From: Oscillatoriales cyanobacterium RM2_1_1
GTDB lineage: Bacteria; Cyanobacteriota; Cyanobacteriia; Cyanobacteriales; Microcoleaceae
Length of the DNA: 58,425 nt
Direction of reading: 5' to 3'
NCBI GenBank assembly: GCA_012033335.1
Contig: JAAURB010000022.1
Span: 1-58,425, forward strand
In this document: positions 38,356-48,081 of the stretch, piece by piece
How the letters are laid out: every line of letters begins with the position of its first letter
Position numbering within the stretch: position 1 is the stretch's first letter
Made by a program: the position numbers and the translations under genes
The notes under the pieces: model-generated
Databases searched by the model: none
What the model was told of the DNA's origin: nothing
Seen by the model: the letters and a program-made list of their open reading frames with translations, nothing else

Positions 38356-38700
38356 ATGATTAGTCGAGATTATTTGACTCAAGAATTTATTGATCTTGTC
38401 AGAAATTATCATTCTGATGCTGAGATGATCTTGAATTGTTGTTACCTAAAAATTTTAGAGTGTCACCTTGAGCGTGCTGGTAAGCAACTTTATTATATCG
38501 GGATTTATCATCCTCAAAGAATTGCAGTTGAGCTTAAAAAGTATCAGGATATATTCAAGCAGATCGCAGAAAATATGGGATTAGTTGAGGTGGTTTATAT
38601 TAATGCTACCCAGTTGATTCGGGATCCCCTTTCAACTTTAAAGCGGCATCATCCTCGCTTTTGGTTAGAACTTCATTGGATCGCAACACAAGATTACTAA
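38356..38700 (+). CDS. Hypothetical protein before mop
   Basis: 114 aa with an early Cys pair (NCCYLKILEC) and a basic C-terminal helix (LKRHHPRFWLELHWI). It lies 152 bases after the preceding gene and 107 before mop. No ribosome site is obvious. No family recognised. Its low GC relative to nif genes and lack of strong context make it less certain than its neighbours. Confidence 0.5.
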   Translation: MISRDYLTQEFIDLVRNYHSDAEMILNCCYLKILECHLERAGKQLYYIGIYHPQRIAVELKKYQDIFKQIAENMGLVEVVYINATQLIRDPLSTLKRHHPRFWLELHWIATQDY

Positions 38701-38807
38701 CTGATCAGATTAATTCTTCCGTTTAATATGAGAAATTTTTGGGTTAAAAGATTTTGTTAGTGATATGATTAATAGGGCTTTCATTAATCTAAATCAGGAA
38801 TTCAATT

Positions 38808-39017
38808 ATGAAACTCAGTGCTAGAAACACGATCAAAGGAACTGTCAAAAGTGTTGTTGCTGGGGTAGTTAACGCAGAGGTTGTTCTGGAAATTGCTCCC
38901 GGGGTTGAGCTTGTTTCAATTGTTACCAAGGAATCGGTTGAGTACTTGGGAATTATAGAAGGTAAGGAAGCCTATGCTGTCATTAAAGCTAGCAATGTCA
39001 TGATTGCTGTCGATTAG
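38808..39017 (+). CDS. mop: Molybdate-binding Mop (molbindin)
   Basis: 69 aa, one TOBE/Mop domain: MKLSARNTIKGTVKSVVAGVVNAEVVLEI, then AYAVIKASNVMIAVD. Mop proteins form hexamers that store molybdate, feeding FeMo-co synthesis. It lies upstream of modA, separated by 466 bases, and closes the nif run. Confidence 0.92.
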   Translation: MKLSARNTIKGTVKSVVAGVVNAEVVLEIAPGVELVSIVTKESVEYLGIIEGKEAYAVIKASNVMIAVD

Positions 39018-39483
39018 ATAAGTGCTTCTTCGCGGATTATTAGTTCAGTCTCTTCGCCAATAGAATCACTATATTTTGTATATTAATCCTGTTCAGGATC
39101 TTAGCAAAGCTGGTTTAAAAGATCAGCTTAATTTTTGGAAAATGTATAAAATATCTTCTAACAAAATACCTTCCAAAGCTCCTAAATTTCATTTTAGCTA
39201 TAGATAGAATCAACTGTAATCTTTATTACAAAATCAATGGAATACAATAGCTTAGGATTTAAGTAAAAGAATAAGTAGCTAGGCACAATTAATTAGAAGA
39301 TACATGTAGGGGGTCTGGGGCAGTGCCCCCTTCTGCTTGATAATTAATTACAACCATCTACTTACCAAAATTTCATTATATTATGCAAGTTAAGTTGCGC
39401 TTTATGGGTTGGGATTATAAGTTGGGATTATTAAGTTGAGATTGCGATTGAGATTCAGTTTCATTACAGAGGAGTATATCTAG
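39018..39483 (+). promoter_or_regulatory. modA upstream region with TTGRGATT repeats
   Basis: No gene. A GGGGC-AGT-GCCCC hairpin at 39317-39329 may end mop transcription. Four direct repeats TTGRGATT start at 39409, 39422, 39436 and 39448 (spacing 13, 14, 12), ending 28 bases before modA. AAGTTGCGCTTT (39392) echoes the nifH-upstream repeat. Possibly a regulator-binding array for molybdate supply. Confidence 0.5.
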
Positions 39484-40311
39484 ATGAATCGGCGTCAGTT
39501 CTTCAGAGCTTTATTTTGTTTTTTAGTATCAGCCACAGTGTTTTTAGCATGTAATCATCAGGTTTCTCAGATCATCAGCGTTAAGACACTGAGTTTTGGA
39601 TCTGTTTCGGAAGCGGCTTCTAAACAGTTGATTGTGTCTGCCGCAGCGAGCTTAACTGATGCGATGAAAGCGGTTCAACCCCTCTATCAAAAACAACAAT
39701 CAGAAATCAGGCTGACTTACAATTTTGGTTCATCAGGTTCTCTCCAGCAACAAATTGAACAGGGCGCACCAGTTGATGTTTTTATTTCTGCGGCTCCAAG
39801 GCAGATGAATGAGCTGGAAAAAAAAGGTTTGCTTTTTCCTGGAACCCGCAAAAATTTATTAACTAATCAAGTCGTTCTAATTGTGCCAAAAGGTAGTACC
39901 AAGATTAAGAGTTTTAATGATCTGATCCAAAATCAAGTTCGGAGAATTGCTGTGGGTGATCCTGAAAGTGTTCCGGCGGGAAAGTATGCCCAGGAAGTGA
40001 TGACATTTCTCAAGATTTTTGATCGAGTTCAGCCCAAGCTCATCTACGCCAAAAATGTTCGCCAGGTCTTAAATTATGTGGAAACGGGTAATGTTGATGC
40101 TGGGATTGTGTATCGGACTGATGCTAAGGCTTCCCCTAAAGTTACTGCTGTAGTTGCTGCGCCAAAGGGATCTCACTCCCCCATTGTTTATCCTATTGCT
40201 GTGATCAAGGATAGCAAAAATCCTGACACAGCCAAGGGATTTGTGACATTTTTATCCAGCAGTGCCGCAACAGCAATCTTTGAAAAACTTGGGTTTGGAT
40301 TGTCTAGCTAA
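39484..40311 (+). CDS. modA: Molybdate ABC transporter, substrate-binding lipoprotein
   Basis: 275 aa. The signal segment FFRALFCFLVSATVFLAC ends in a lipobox-like LAC. The mature protein starts with LIVSAAASLTDAM, the ModA signature, followed by YNFGSSGSLQQQIEQGAPVDVFISAA, PESVPAGKYA and DAGIVYRTDA. Binds molybdate outside the membrane and delivers it to ModB. GAGGAGTATAT before the ATG. Followed by modBC after 16 bases. Confidence 0.93.
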   Translation: MNRRQFFRALFCFLVSATVFLACNHQVSQIISVKTLSFGSVSEAASKQLIVSAAASLTDAMKAVQPLYQKQQSEIRLTYNFGSSGSLQQQIEQGAPVDVFISAAPRQMNELEKKGLLFPGTRKNLLTNQVVLIVPKGSTKIKSFNDLIQNQVRRIAVGDPESVPAGKYAQEVMTFLKIFDRVQPKLIYAKNVRQVLNYVETGNVDAGIVYRTDAKASPKVTAVVAAPKGSHSPIVYPIAVIKDSKNPDTAKGFVTFLSSSAATAIFEKLGFGLSS

Positions 40312-40327
40312 TCAAAAATTTTAGTCC

Positions 40328-42247
40328 ATGATCGACACTATTTTCACTGATTTATCACCGGCCTGGATTTCTTTTAGGGCTGCTATTCTCGCAACAATAA
40401 TTACCTTTTTTCTAGGGATTATTGCCGCCCGTTTCATGCTGAACTACCGAGGAAAAACCCAGGGATTGATCGATGCAATTTTTACGGCTCCCCTGGTGTT
40501 ACCTCCGACGGTAGTTGGATTTTTATTGTTGATATTGTTTGGTCGTTATGGCCCCCTAGGAAAATTATTGGCGTTGTTTGATCTCTCTGTAATTTTCACT
40601 TGGTACGCTACGGTAATTGCTGCTACAATTGTGGCCTTTCCCCTGATGTACAAAACCGCTTTAGGGGCTTTCAGACAGATTGATCAGACAATATTAGCCT
40701 CTGCCCGTACATTAGGAGCGTCTGAATGGATGATTTTTTGGCGAATTTTATTGCCCTTAGCGAAACCCGGATTGATTGCTGGAACCCTATTGGCATTTGC
40801 CCGATCCCTGGGGGAATTTGGAGCGACCCTAATGTTAGCGGGCAGTATTCCTGGTCAGACTCAAACTATTCCCATTGCTATTTTCTTCGCCGCTGAAGCG
40901 GGAAATATGGATGAAGCTTTTGCATGGGTTCTGGTGATTCTGGTGATTTCTTTAGGGATTATTACGGCGGTTAATATCTGGTCGAGGGAACCTGGTTTAG
41001 ATGTTAATTCAAATCGCAACTTAAAATATAAAAAGAATAAACTAAATCATCAAATTAATATCAGATCTCAACAACAAATTCCTGGACTAAGTTCGCCCAA
41101 TTCTGAGCTTTTAGGAAAGGATTTTTTAGGACTTCCCAACTCTCAAACTCAAATTCAATTGACGGTTGATATCCAAAAGCAACTTCCTGGATTTCTCCTG
41201 AATGTTTCGTTTCAGATCCATGATCAGCCCTTAGGGTTTTTGGGCGCTTCCGGGGCCGGAAAAAGTTTTATTTTACGCTGTATTGCTGGGCTGGAAACCC
41301 CTGACCAGGGGAAAATTATTCTCAATGGCAAAACGTTATTTGATTCTGATCGGGGGATCAATTTACCCAGTCGCGATCGCAAAATTGGCTATCTCTTTCA
41401 AAACTATGCCCTATTTCCCCACTTGACTGTGGCTCAAAATATTGCTTTCGGCTTTCCAAAAGGATTGTCTAATTTGCAAATCAAGCAACGGGTTGAACAA
41501 CAATTGGTCACTGTCGATCTGACGGGCCTGGGTCATCGCTATCCCCGGGAACTTTCGGGTGGACAACAGCAACGGGTAGCCCTGGCCCGATCCCTGGCTA
41601 GTGCACCTGAGGTTTTATTACTCGATGAGCCGTTTTCTGCCCTGGATACTTATTTGCGCGATCGCATGGAAAAGCTATTGAGATCGACCTTAGAATCCTA
41701 TCGGGGAGTGACTTTATTTATTACCCATAATCTGGAGGAAGCCTATAGAATTTGTCAGAACTTATTGGTGATTGATCAGGGAGAGATTATTGCTCAAGGT
41801 TCCAAATATGAAATCTTTGAGCATCCCCATTACTTTAGAGTCGCTCAATTGACGGGGTGTAAAAATTTCTCTACGGCAGTTCCTCTTGGGCCCAATCAAG
41901 TTCGAGCCCTGGATTGGGACTGCACTTTACATACCCTTGAGCCCGTCCCGGAGAATTTAGTTCAGGTGGGCATCCGGGCTCATCAAATTACTTTTTTATC
42001 TCCAGACTTCCCCGAGTCAATCCCCGAAATGGCCAATACCTTTCCCTGCTGGCTGGCGGCCACCAGTGAAACCCAGCACCGGATTACCCTCTATCTCAAG
42101 CTGCATCATGCTTCTACCCATCCCCTGGATTACCATGTCCAGGCCGAAGTATTTAAGGAGAATTGGAGCATCATGAAAGATGATGATTTTCCCTGGCGGA
42201 TTCAGCTCAAGCCCATGCAGTTAATCCTCCTGAAAGCCTGGGACTGA
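40328..42247 (+). CDS. modBC: Fused molybdate permease/ATPase ModBC
   Basis: 639 aa. N-terminal ModB permease (about 1-220) with the EAA-type loop (ASARTLGASEWMIFWRI) and a run of TM segments. A polar linker (about 225-290) leads to the ModC ATPase: Walker A GASGAGKS, signature LSGGQQQRVALARS, Walker B LLLDEPFSALD. The C-terminal 100 residues are a short TOBE-like region. The fusion is known in cyanobacteria. Imports molybdate using ATP. Confidence 0.92.
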   Translation: MIDTIFTDLSPAWISFRAAILATIITFFLGIIAARFMLNYRGKTQGLIDAIFTAPLVLPPTVVGFLLLILFGRYGPLGKLLALFDLSVIFTWYATVIAATIVAFPLMYKTALGAFRQIDQTILASARTLGASEWMIFWRILLPLAKPGLIAGTLLAFARSLGEFGATLMLAGSIPGQTQTIPIAIFFAAEAGNMDEAFAWVLVILVISLGIITAVNIWSREPGLDVNSNRNLKYKKNKLNHQINIRSQQQIPGLSSPNSELLGKDFLGLPNSQTQIQLTVDIQKQLPGFLLNVSFQIHDQPLGFLGASGAGKSFILRCIAGLETPDQGKIILNGKTLFDSDRGINLPSRDRKIGYLFQNYALFPHLTVAQNIAFGFPKGLSNLQIKQRVEQQLVTVDLTGLGHRYPRELSGGQQQRVALARSLASAPEVLLLDEPFSALDTYLRDRMEKLLRSTLESYRGVTLFITHNLEEAYRICQNLLVIDQGEIIAQGSKYEIFEHPHYFRVAQLTGCKNFSTAVPLGPNQVRALDWDCTLHTLEPVPENLVQVGIRAHQITFLSPDFPESIPEMANTFPCWLAATSETQHRITLYLKLHHASTHPLDYHVQAEVFKENWSIMKDDDFPWRIQLKPMQLILLKAWD

Positions 42248-42375
42248 CGTGTTGGAGATTTCAGCCTTCAATAGAAATAGGGTCAAAACGCAGTAGCATG
42301 AAAGTGTTTCAGGCCGTAGGGTTGGTCTTGTGCCCTGACTAACTAGCCTTGACAACCCCCTTTCAAAGACCCTCC

Positions 42376-43563
42376 ATGAAAACAGTAAAAAAACCGGTTG
42401 CGATCCTTTGGCGACAGGTGTTCGGATTAGCGCTGCTGCAAGGGGCGATCACCCTTTGCTGGCTGATTTATCGGCTTTATTTCTCCCAACTCCTGGATGG
42501 AGTAGGATTAAGGGACTGGGCCCAGACCATCATTGTTCTAGAAGCGCTGATCACAATTCTGGTTGAGCCTGTTGCTGGCAGCCTCTCTGATCAACAAAAA
42601 TACTGGATGGGCACTCGTTTTCCGATGATTGGTCTGGGATCGCTGCTGGCCGCGTTACTATTTATAGCTATTCCCCTGGTATTTAGTCTCAATCAACCCG
42701 GGCCAGCCTTGCGAGTCCTGCTGGCTATGGTTTTACTCGGTTGGGCTGGCATTATGGCCTTATTTCGGAGTCCGGCGATCGCCTTAATCGGACAATATGC
42801 CATAGCCAGAGCTCTACCCCAGGCCATGAGTGTTTTAATTGTAGTCGGAGGATTAGTCCGGGCTATTCAACCCATTACCACTGGCATGATTTTGAGCTGG
42901 GGGCCAGGAATTACATTTGCCCTGGGTTCCCTGAGCTTATTAGGGGCTGTGATTGTCATCCGATGGTTTCATCCCAATGTCGCGATTCCCCGAGTCACCA
43001 TCCAACCCCCCGACTTGACCCGAACTCTGAATCTCAAAAGCCTGGGTTTGATCATAGGTTTAGGAGTTTTTGTCGCCTGGGGAACCCGAATTATTTTAGG
43101 AGATATTCTATCTTTCGCATTAGCTACTCAAGTTCCTGGATCAAAACTGGAACTCCTTTCCTTTGCAATTTTGGCGTTGTTGGCAGTGGCGGCTCTACCC
43201 GCTGGAAGATTTGCCGTCAAGGTCGGCAATCACAGGGCGTTGGTCATCGGGTTGGTGATGAGTGGAGCAGTGACTCTGGCCATGGCTGTGAGTCAGGGGG
43301 CTTTTGTGGTGTTTCTGGCCATTTTAATCCTGGTGGCCAGTTACAGCCTAGTGGCCAATGGTACGATTCCTTTTGCCCTCTATGCTGTTCCAATTCACCG
43401 TAGCGGCCTGGGAGTAGGACTTTACTTTAGTGGATTTGGCTTGGGGATGGCCTTTTATGACTATCTGATGCCACACTTGAGCCAGCTTTCCCTGATCTCT
43501 CGGGCTGGAATTGGGGCGATCGCCTTTCTGTTGGGGGGAGTTTGTGTCCGGGTTAGTCGATAG
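42376..43563 (+). CDS. Major facilitator superfamily transporter
   Basis: 395 aa from ATG 42376; a TTG at 42349 is an alternative. Twelve hydrophobic segments, with an MFS-type loop after TM2/TM3 (EPVAGSLSDQQKYWMGTR, about 70-90), related to the GxxxDRxGRR motif but altered. The substrate cannot be told. It resembles the PUCC/bacteriochlorophyll-delivery-like or metabolite MFS groups only loosely. It stands alone, after modBC in the same direction, but has no clear link to molybdate. Confidence 0.65.
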   Translation: MKTVKKPVAILWRQVFGLALLQGAITLCWLIYRLYFSQLLDGVGLRDWAQTIIVLEALITILVEPVAGSLSDQQKYWMGTRFPMIGLGSLLAALLFIAIPLVFSLNQPGPALRVLLAMVLLGWAGIMALFRSPAIALIGQYAIARALPQAMSVLIVVGGLVRAIQPITTGMILSWGPGITFALGSLSLLGAVIVIRWFHPNVAIPRVTIQPPDLTRTLNLKSLGLIIGLGVFVAWGTRIILGDILSFALATQVPGSKLELLSFAILALLAVAALPAGRFAVKVGNHRALVIGLVMSGAVTLAMAVSQGAFVVFLAILILVASYSLVANGTIPFALYAVPIHRSGLGVGLYFSGFGLGMAFYDYLMPHLSQLSLISRAGIGAIAFLLGGVCVRVSR

Positions 43564-43630
43564 CCAAGGGGTGATAGGCTTGCTTTAAAGCTACACTTTT
43601 GAATCTAAACCTGCCACTGCCCTAAACGCA

Positions 43631-43661
43631 GAGAAGTTTGCTGAATTGCAGCAAACTTCTC
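43631..43661 (+). terminator. Strong stem-loop between MFS and ndhD
   Basis: A 13-bp perfect stem (GAGAAGTTTGCTG with its complement) and a 5-base loop, followed by TTTTGTTTTTTTGG from about 43671. It lies between convergent genes and could terminate both. Confidence 0.75.
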
Positions 43662-43791
43662 CCCTGGAACTTTTGTTTTTTTGGCGACCCTTTAAGGTGA
43701 AGGGGGTATTGCCCCTCGCTTGAGAACCTTTTCCCCAAACCCCTCTCTAATCTTTCTCACCAATGAAATAGAAGTGCCATGGACATCAAAA

Positions 43792-45417
43792 CTAGGCATT
43801 GAAATCAGTATTTGCCACCAAAATTGCTGTGGAAGGAGTGTCAGCAATGGTCGGTGCAACATAGCCCCCTGAATACATGACGCTGCCCCGTTGTTGTTGA
43901 GCAAATACTGGTAGAACTTCCCGCAATTGACTGGCTACTTCGACTGTTTTCACATCGTAGGTTTGAGTGGCTAGCTTAGGATATAGCCCAATCCCAATAA
44001 TGGGAAGCAACAAGCAGGCGGCGATCGCCACTTCCCGAGGTCTAGCATCGCCTAAGTAATCCTCAATCACAAGCCCCTGACTCGGTTGACCGTAGAAGAC
44101 CTGACGCAGCAGGCTCAGTAGATAAATCGGAGTCAAAATCAAACCCACCGCTGCCAGACCTACAACGACAACTTTAAAGCTCGAACCATAGACATCACTC
44201 GTTGTAATCCCCAGGAAAATAGTCAATTCTCCCACAAATCCACTCATTCCAGGCAGGGCGAGGGAAGCCATTGATCCTGCCGTGAACAGAGCAAATAGCT
44301 TGGGCATGGAGGTTGCCATCCCACCGAGCTTCTCCATCGCCAATGTATGTGTCCGCTCGTAGGTCACCCCAGAGAGGAAAAACAGCATCGCCGCAATCAA
44401 TCCATGGGACAGCATTTGCAAGACTGCACCGTTGAGCCCTAGTTCAGTCAAAGAGGCAATTCCCACCAGAACAAATCCCATGTGAGAAATGGAAGAGTAA
44501 GCCAGCCGTCTCTTGAGATTGGTTTGGCCAAAAGCACTGAGAGCGCCATAGATAATATTGACTACCCCTAGAATTGCCACCACAGGGGCAAAATAAAGAT
44601 GAGCATTGGGCAGCATTTCCAGATTCATTCGGATCAATCCGTAGCCCCCCATCTTCAACAAAACCCCCGCCAAAATCATTGAAACCGGGGCAGAGGATTC
44701 GCTATGGGCATCGGGCAACCAGGTGTGTAGGGGAAAAATTGGTAGCTTCACGCCGTAAGCAACCAAGAACCCAGCATAGAGCAACAGTTCCAGCAGGAGC
44801 GGATAGTGTTTCTGGGCCAGGGTTGCCATGTCAAAGCTAATGGTTTCCCCATAAAAGGCCATTGCCAGGGCCCCAACTAGAATAAAGACAGAGCCTAAAG
44901 CCGTATAGAGAATAAACTTTGTAGCGGCGTAGAGGCGGTTTGAACCTCCCCAAATAGAAATCAGAAGATAGACTGGAACCAGTTCCAGCTCCCACATAAA
45001 GAAGAAAAGTAACAAATCTTGAGCAGCAAATACCCCAAGCTGGGCACTGTAAAGCACCAGCAACAATCCATAAAACAGTCGGGGCTTTTGGGTCACTCGC
45101 CACGAGGCCAAAATGGCCAGGGTATTGATAAAACCGGTGAGCACTATTAAAGGCATGGACAACCCATCCATCCCGACTGACCAATTCAGTCCCAATTGAG
45201 GAATCCAGGGATAGGTTTCAGCAAGCTGGATTGTAGACAGGCTGAAATCGTAGTGTTGCCCAATGTAAACAATGGTCAGCAGCAAATCTATGAGTCCAAC
45301 TCCCAGGGCATACCAGCGAATAGTACGACCTTGCTGGTCAGGAATTAGAGGAATCGGTAGGGCTGCGAATAAGGGCAGCAGAATGATAACTGTGAGCCAG
45401 GGAAATTGACTACTCAT
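43792..45417 (-). CDS. ndhD: NAD(P)H-quinone oxidoreductase chain 4 (NdhD)
   Basis: 541 aa with about 14 TM segments. Conserved proton-pump motifs: [17 protein letters not shown] with the key Glu, [27 protein letters not shown], and [15 protein letters not shown]. NdhD is a membrane proton-translocating subunit of the cyanobacterial NDH-1 complex, in cyclic electron flow or respiration. The C-terminal tail ([18 protein letters not shown]) is typical of the NdhD1/D2 class. Monocistronic here, so not with ndhF. Confidence 0.93.
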   Translation of the reverse strand: MSSQFPWLTVIILLPLFAALPIPLIPDQQGRTIRWYALGVGLIDLLLTIVYIGQHYDFSLSTIQLAETYPWIPQLGLNWSVGMDGLSMPLIVLTGFINTLAILASWRVTQKPRLFYGLLLVLYSAQLGVFAAQDLLLFFFMWELELVPVYLLISIWGGSNRLYAATKFILYTALGSVFILVGALAMAFYGETISFDMATLAQKHYPLLLELLLYAGFLVAYGVKLPIFPLHTWLPDAHSESSAPVSMILAGVLLKMGGYGLIRMNLEMLPNAHLYFAPVVAILGVVNIIYGALSAFGQTNLKRRLAYSSISHMGFVLVGIASLTELGLNGAVLQMLSHGLIAAMLFFLSGVTYERTHTLAMEKLGGMATSMPKLFALFTAGSMASLALPGMSGFVGELTIFLGITTSDVYGSSFKVVVVGLAAVGLILTPIYLLSLLRQVFYGQPSQGLVIEDYLGDARPREVAIAACLLLPIIGIGLYPKLATQTYDVKTVEVASQLREVLPVFAQQQRGSVMYSGGYVAPTIADTPSTAILVANTDFNA

Positions 45418-45630
45418 CGCGATTACTAAGGATAATTACTCATTGCTCGATTCCGATTATATTACACAAAGTTAAGAAGTGTTAAGTCAATCCTATGAAA
45501 TTTGAACAAATGTGTCTAAGTCGGCATGGGTCTAAAGATTTAAGGAGCCAGGAAGGATGAAGGATTTTTGGGCAGGGATTTATTTCACCTAAATTCCCCT
45601 TAAAATTGGGAGCGAAGTCTTAGAGAGTAG

Positions 45631-46257
45631 ATGATGGAACCTGATTGGATTCGATGGGGCCGGGCGTTACAGGCGATCGCCCAAACAGGATTGCATTTCA
45701 CTCAAAACCCCTACGACGTTGAGCGATACGAACAAATCCGAGATCTGGCCAGTGAAATGTTTGCGGCCCATAGCAATAGCCAACCTGAAGTCATTCTTGA
45801 TCTCTTCTCCCAAGAAACCGGTTACGCCACCCCAAAAGTTGATGTCAGAGGGGTCGTGTTTCGGGAGGGAAAAATTCTGCTGGTGCAGGAAGTGCTTGAT
45901 CAGAATCGCTGGACGCTCCCAGGGGGTTGGGCAGATGTGAATGAAACTCCAAGTCAGGCCACAATTCGAGAAATCTTTGAAGAATCGGGGTTTGAAACAA
46001 AAGTGATTAAGTTACTAGCGGTCTATGATCGGGCCCAACAGGGCCACAAACCGTTGATGCCCTATCATGTTTACAAACTGTTTTTTCTGTGTGAAATTGT
46101 TAGCGGTCAAGCAACTCCCAGCCATGAAACCAGCGGGATTGCCTTCTTCGGTGAAAATGAAATCCCAGAGTTATCTATCTCCCGGGTTCTCCCCCAACAA
46201 ATCCAGCGATTTTTCCACCATGCCAGCCATTTCGACTGGCCAACAGAGTTTGATTAA
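45631..46257 (+). CDS. NUDIX hydrolase
   Basis: 208 aa. A helical N-terminal domain of the NUDIX_N type (about 1-65) precedes the NUDIX fold (about 70-195). The Nudix box GGWADVNETPSQATIREIFEESGF carries the REIFEESG catalytic helix and is intact. Likely acts on ADP-ribose or a similar nucleotide-sugar diphosphate; substrate not readable. Two adjacent ATGs at 45631 and 45634. Confidence 0.85.
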   Translation: MMEPDWIRWGRALQAIAQTGLHFTQNPYDVERYEQIRDLASEMFAAHSNSQPEVILDLFSQETGYATPKVDVRGVVFREGKILLVQEVLDQNRWTLPGGWADVNETPSQATIREIFEESGFETKVIKLLAVYDRAQQGHKPLMPYHVYKLFFLCEIVSGQATPSHETSGIAFFGENEIPELSISRVLPQQIQRFFHHASHFDWPTEFD

Positions 46258-46670
46258 TTCAGGACAGGTTATTGGGCTTAAGAGAGTTTGAAGAACAGGA
46301 TTTTAAGGACTGAGTGCCGGGAAAATCTCAATTCTTTCCAGAACCGGTCAATGATTAAATGATGACTTGGGAGGGAGTTAATGCTAGACTTTCTATGGAT
46401 TGAGTTTGATAGATAATTTGACAGACGATCAGTTAAATAGTGACAGTTGACAGTTCCACACTGTAACTTACCCGCAGTAACTTACACACCGTAACTTAAC
46501 CGTAGTAACCTGTACACAACCACTACAGAGAACCGCAAAAGCTGATCGCCAAAAGTTCTGTCGCTAGACAATTGGGGGAATAATAGCTCGGGTGAAGACT
46601 TATTACAGAGACGATACTAATTCATCTAATCTAGTTCATCTAATACTGAGAGCTTAACTCAGATTTACCC
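46258..46670 (+). other. Intergenic stretch with 14-bp tandem repeat
   Basis: About 410 bases without a gene. A four-copy 14-bp repeat with core GTAACTTA starts at 46463, 46477, 46491 and 46505 (last copy degenerate). GTA-N8-TAC at 46502-46515 matches the NtcA consensus spacing but has no good -10 at the expected distance. It lies about 155-210 bases before the PEP-CTERM gene. Confidence 0.45.
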
Positions 46671-47456
46671 ATGTTAAATTCATCTAAACTCAGTCATTTC
46701 AAGGCTCAAACAGTCAGGGTTCAACCTTGCAAAAAAAGCTACAGAGCTACAATGTTGCTCCAGGCTGTGCTGACTGCGTTAATGTTAGGTTCAGGATCAG
46801 TCAGGGCAACAACGTTCACCGGGAGTTCTGCTGGGTTGTTACAGCTTCCAGAGGGCACTTTTGGTGCTAGTCTGTCGAGCGAAAACAGCGGCACAAATAA
46901 TCGAATCACCTGGGGAGATCCGACCCCTGATTCTTTTAGAAATTACTTGCAATACGACGGTGTTGGCTTCACCACTGAAATTGATCAGCTTTTCCCCCTA
47001 GGAGAAATAGAGTATAGAAATGGAGAAGTTTTTACCGGGAGCCACAATCTAGATGCCAGCAATTTTCCCCTTGCCATTGAGCTGTCTTTCCTCAATCCTC
47101 TAACAGCGACCAACACCTTCAATTATCGGTTTAGCCTCCTACAAACCCTCAATCAAACCGGTGATCCGGTCTTAGATGCCGACACCCTGAGTTTTGCGGC
47201 TGATGGGGTCAGTACCGACACTTTCAATTTTGAGGGGACTGAGTACACCTTGCAACTGGTGGGGTTCTCGAATGACGGGGGCAGCACTATCCTGGAGGAA
47301 TTTGTTTTACCGGAGGAAGCCACTGTTAATGCCCTGCTTTATGCCCAACTAACGGCTGCGGCCCAGGAAAGTACCCCTATTCCAGAGCCGGGCTTGTTGG
47401 TGGGAATCGGGCTGCTGGGGGTGTATCTGTCCGGTACCAGATTCAAGCGCCGATGA
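46671..47456 (+). CDS. PEP-CTERM exosortase substrate protein
   Basis: 261 aa from ATG 46671; ATG 46752 is an alternative directly before the signal peptide (LLQAVLTALMLGSGSVRA). The mature part is a beta-rich domain (TWGDPTPDSFRNYLQYDGVG, FNYRFSLLQTL) similar to 'choice-of-anchor' modules. The C-terminus is a complete sorting tag: PIPEPG, a hydrophobic LLVGIGLLGVYL, and RFKRR. Exosortase would remove the tag and the protein would be exported. Role unknown. Confidence 0.78.
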   Translation: MLNSSKLSHFKAQTVRVQPCKKSYRATMLLQAVLTALMLGSGSVRATTFTGSSAGLLQLPEGTFGASLSSENSGTNNRITWGDPTPDSFRNYLQYDGVGFTTEIDQLFPLGEIEYRNGEVFTGSHNLDASNFPLAIELSFLNPLTATNTFNYRFSLLQTLNQTGDPVLDADTLSFAADGVSTDTFNFEGTEYTLQLVGFSNDGGSTILEEFVLPEEATVNALLYAQLTAAAQESTPIPEPGLLVGIGLLGVYLSGTRFKRR

Positions 47457-47480
47457 ACGCCTATCCAAGATCTCTGATCT

Positions 47481-47513
47481 AAAGTGAAACAGCCGTCTCG
47501 GCTGTTTCACTTT
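47481..47513. terminator. Perfect 15-bp hairpin terminator
   Basis: The arms 47481-47495 and 47499-47513 (AAAGTGAAACAGCCG and its complement) have only a 3-base loop and are flanked by A/T on both sides, so the site can terminate in both directions between the convergent PEP-CTERM and TIGR03643 genes. Same family as 2154-2171 and 51134-51158. Confidence 0.8.
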
Positions 47514-47536
47514 ACTGACCGACTGACCTGACGATT

Positions 47537-47794
47537 CTAGGTCTGTTGGTTGCTAGACTTGAATCGACCCTCAATAAAGCTGCGTTTGTTCAGGTGCTTG
47601 GTTGCCCTGCCTGTAACTCGCCTGCGCCACATCCGAAAGCTTGAAGACTTCATCTCCCGACGCATCAAGGCGATCACTTGCTTTTCTTTCAATCCAAACT
47701 GGGCTTCAATCGCTTCAAAGGGAGTCCGATCTTCCCAAGCCATCTCCACCACTCGATCAATGGTTTGAGGATCTAGATTACTAACGTTACTCAT
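47537..47794 (-). CDS. TIGR03643 family protein
   Basis: 85 aa from ATG 47794; the ORF is open to 47956 but that extension is unsupported. The core LDPQTIDRVVEMAWEDRTPFEAIEAQFGL and VIALMRREMKSSSFRMWRRRV is that of TIGR03643, small basic proteins with an HTH-like shape found widely in bacteria. The function is unknown. Basic C-terminus (TGRATKHLNKRSF). Confidence 0.8.
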   Translation of the reverse strand: MSNVSNLDPQTIDRVVEMAWEDRTPFEAIEAQFGLKEKQVIALMRREMKSSSFRMWRRRVTGRATKHLNKRSFIEGRFKSSNQQT

Positions 47795-48081
47795 GGGTAT
47801 ATTTATAGTTTCACTGATTTGTCCAGGGTTTTGGAGATTTGGTCGCTCAGGTTTCAGAGAATGGCTACCAGTGAAAGCATTCCTGCCACCACAGCGGCGA
47901 TCCTGGGTTGGCATCCCAGAATTGAAAAGTAATCTGCACCCGCTATAACAATTCAATCAATTTGAGGGAATTTAATTGGTTAATTCACCGCCAGTATTGA
48001 CTTACTACTCTATACTAATCCTCATCAAGTATTAGCTACTTATCAAACCTGTTGGTGCATTGAAAACCTGTTTGAAAATTG

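Noticed and set aside
38937-38944. TTGAGTAC inside mop
   Set aside because: It lies within coding sequence (VEYLG codons) and has no TACT partner at the right distance.
46502-46515. NtcA site GTA-N8-TAC
   Set aside because: No -10 box at the expected distance and it overlaps a repeat array; too weak to call.
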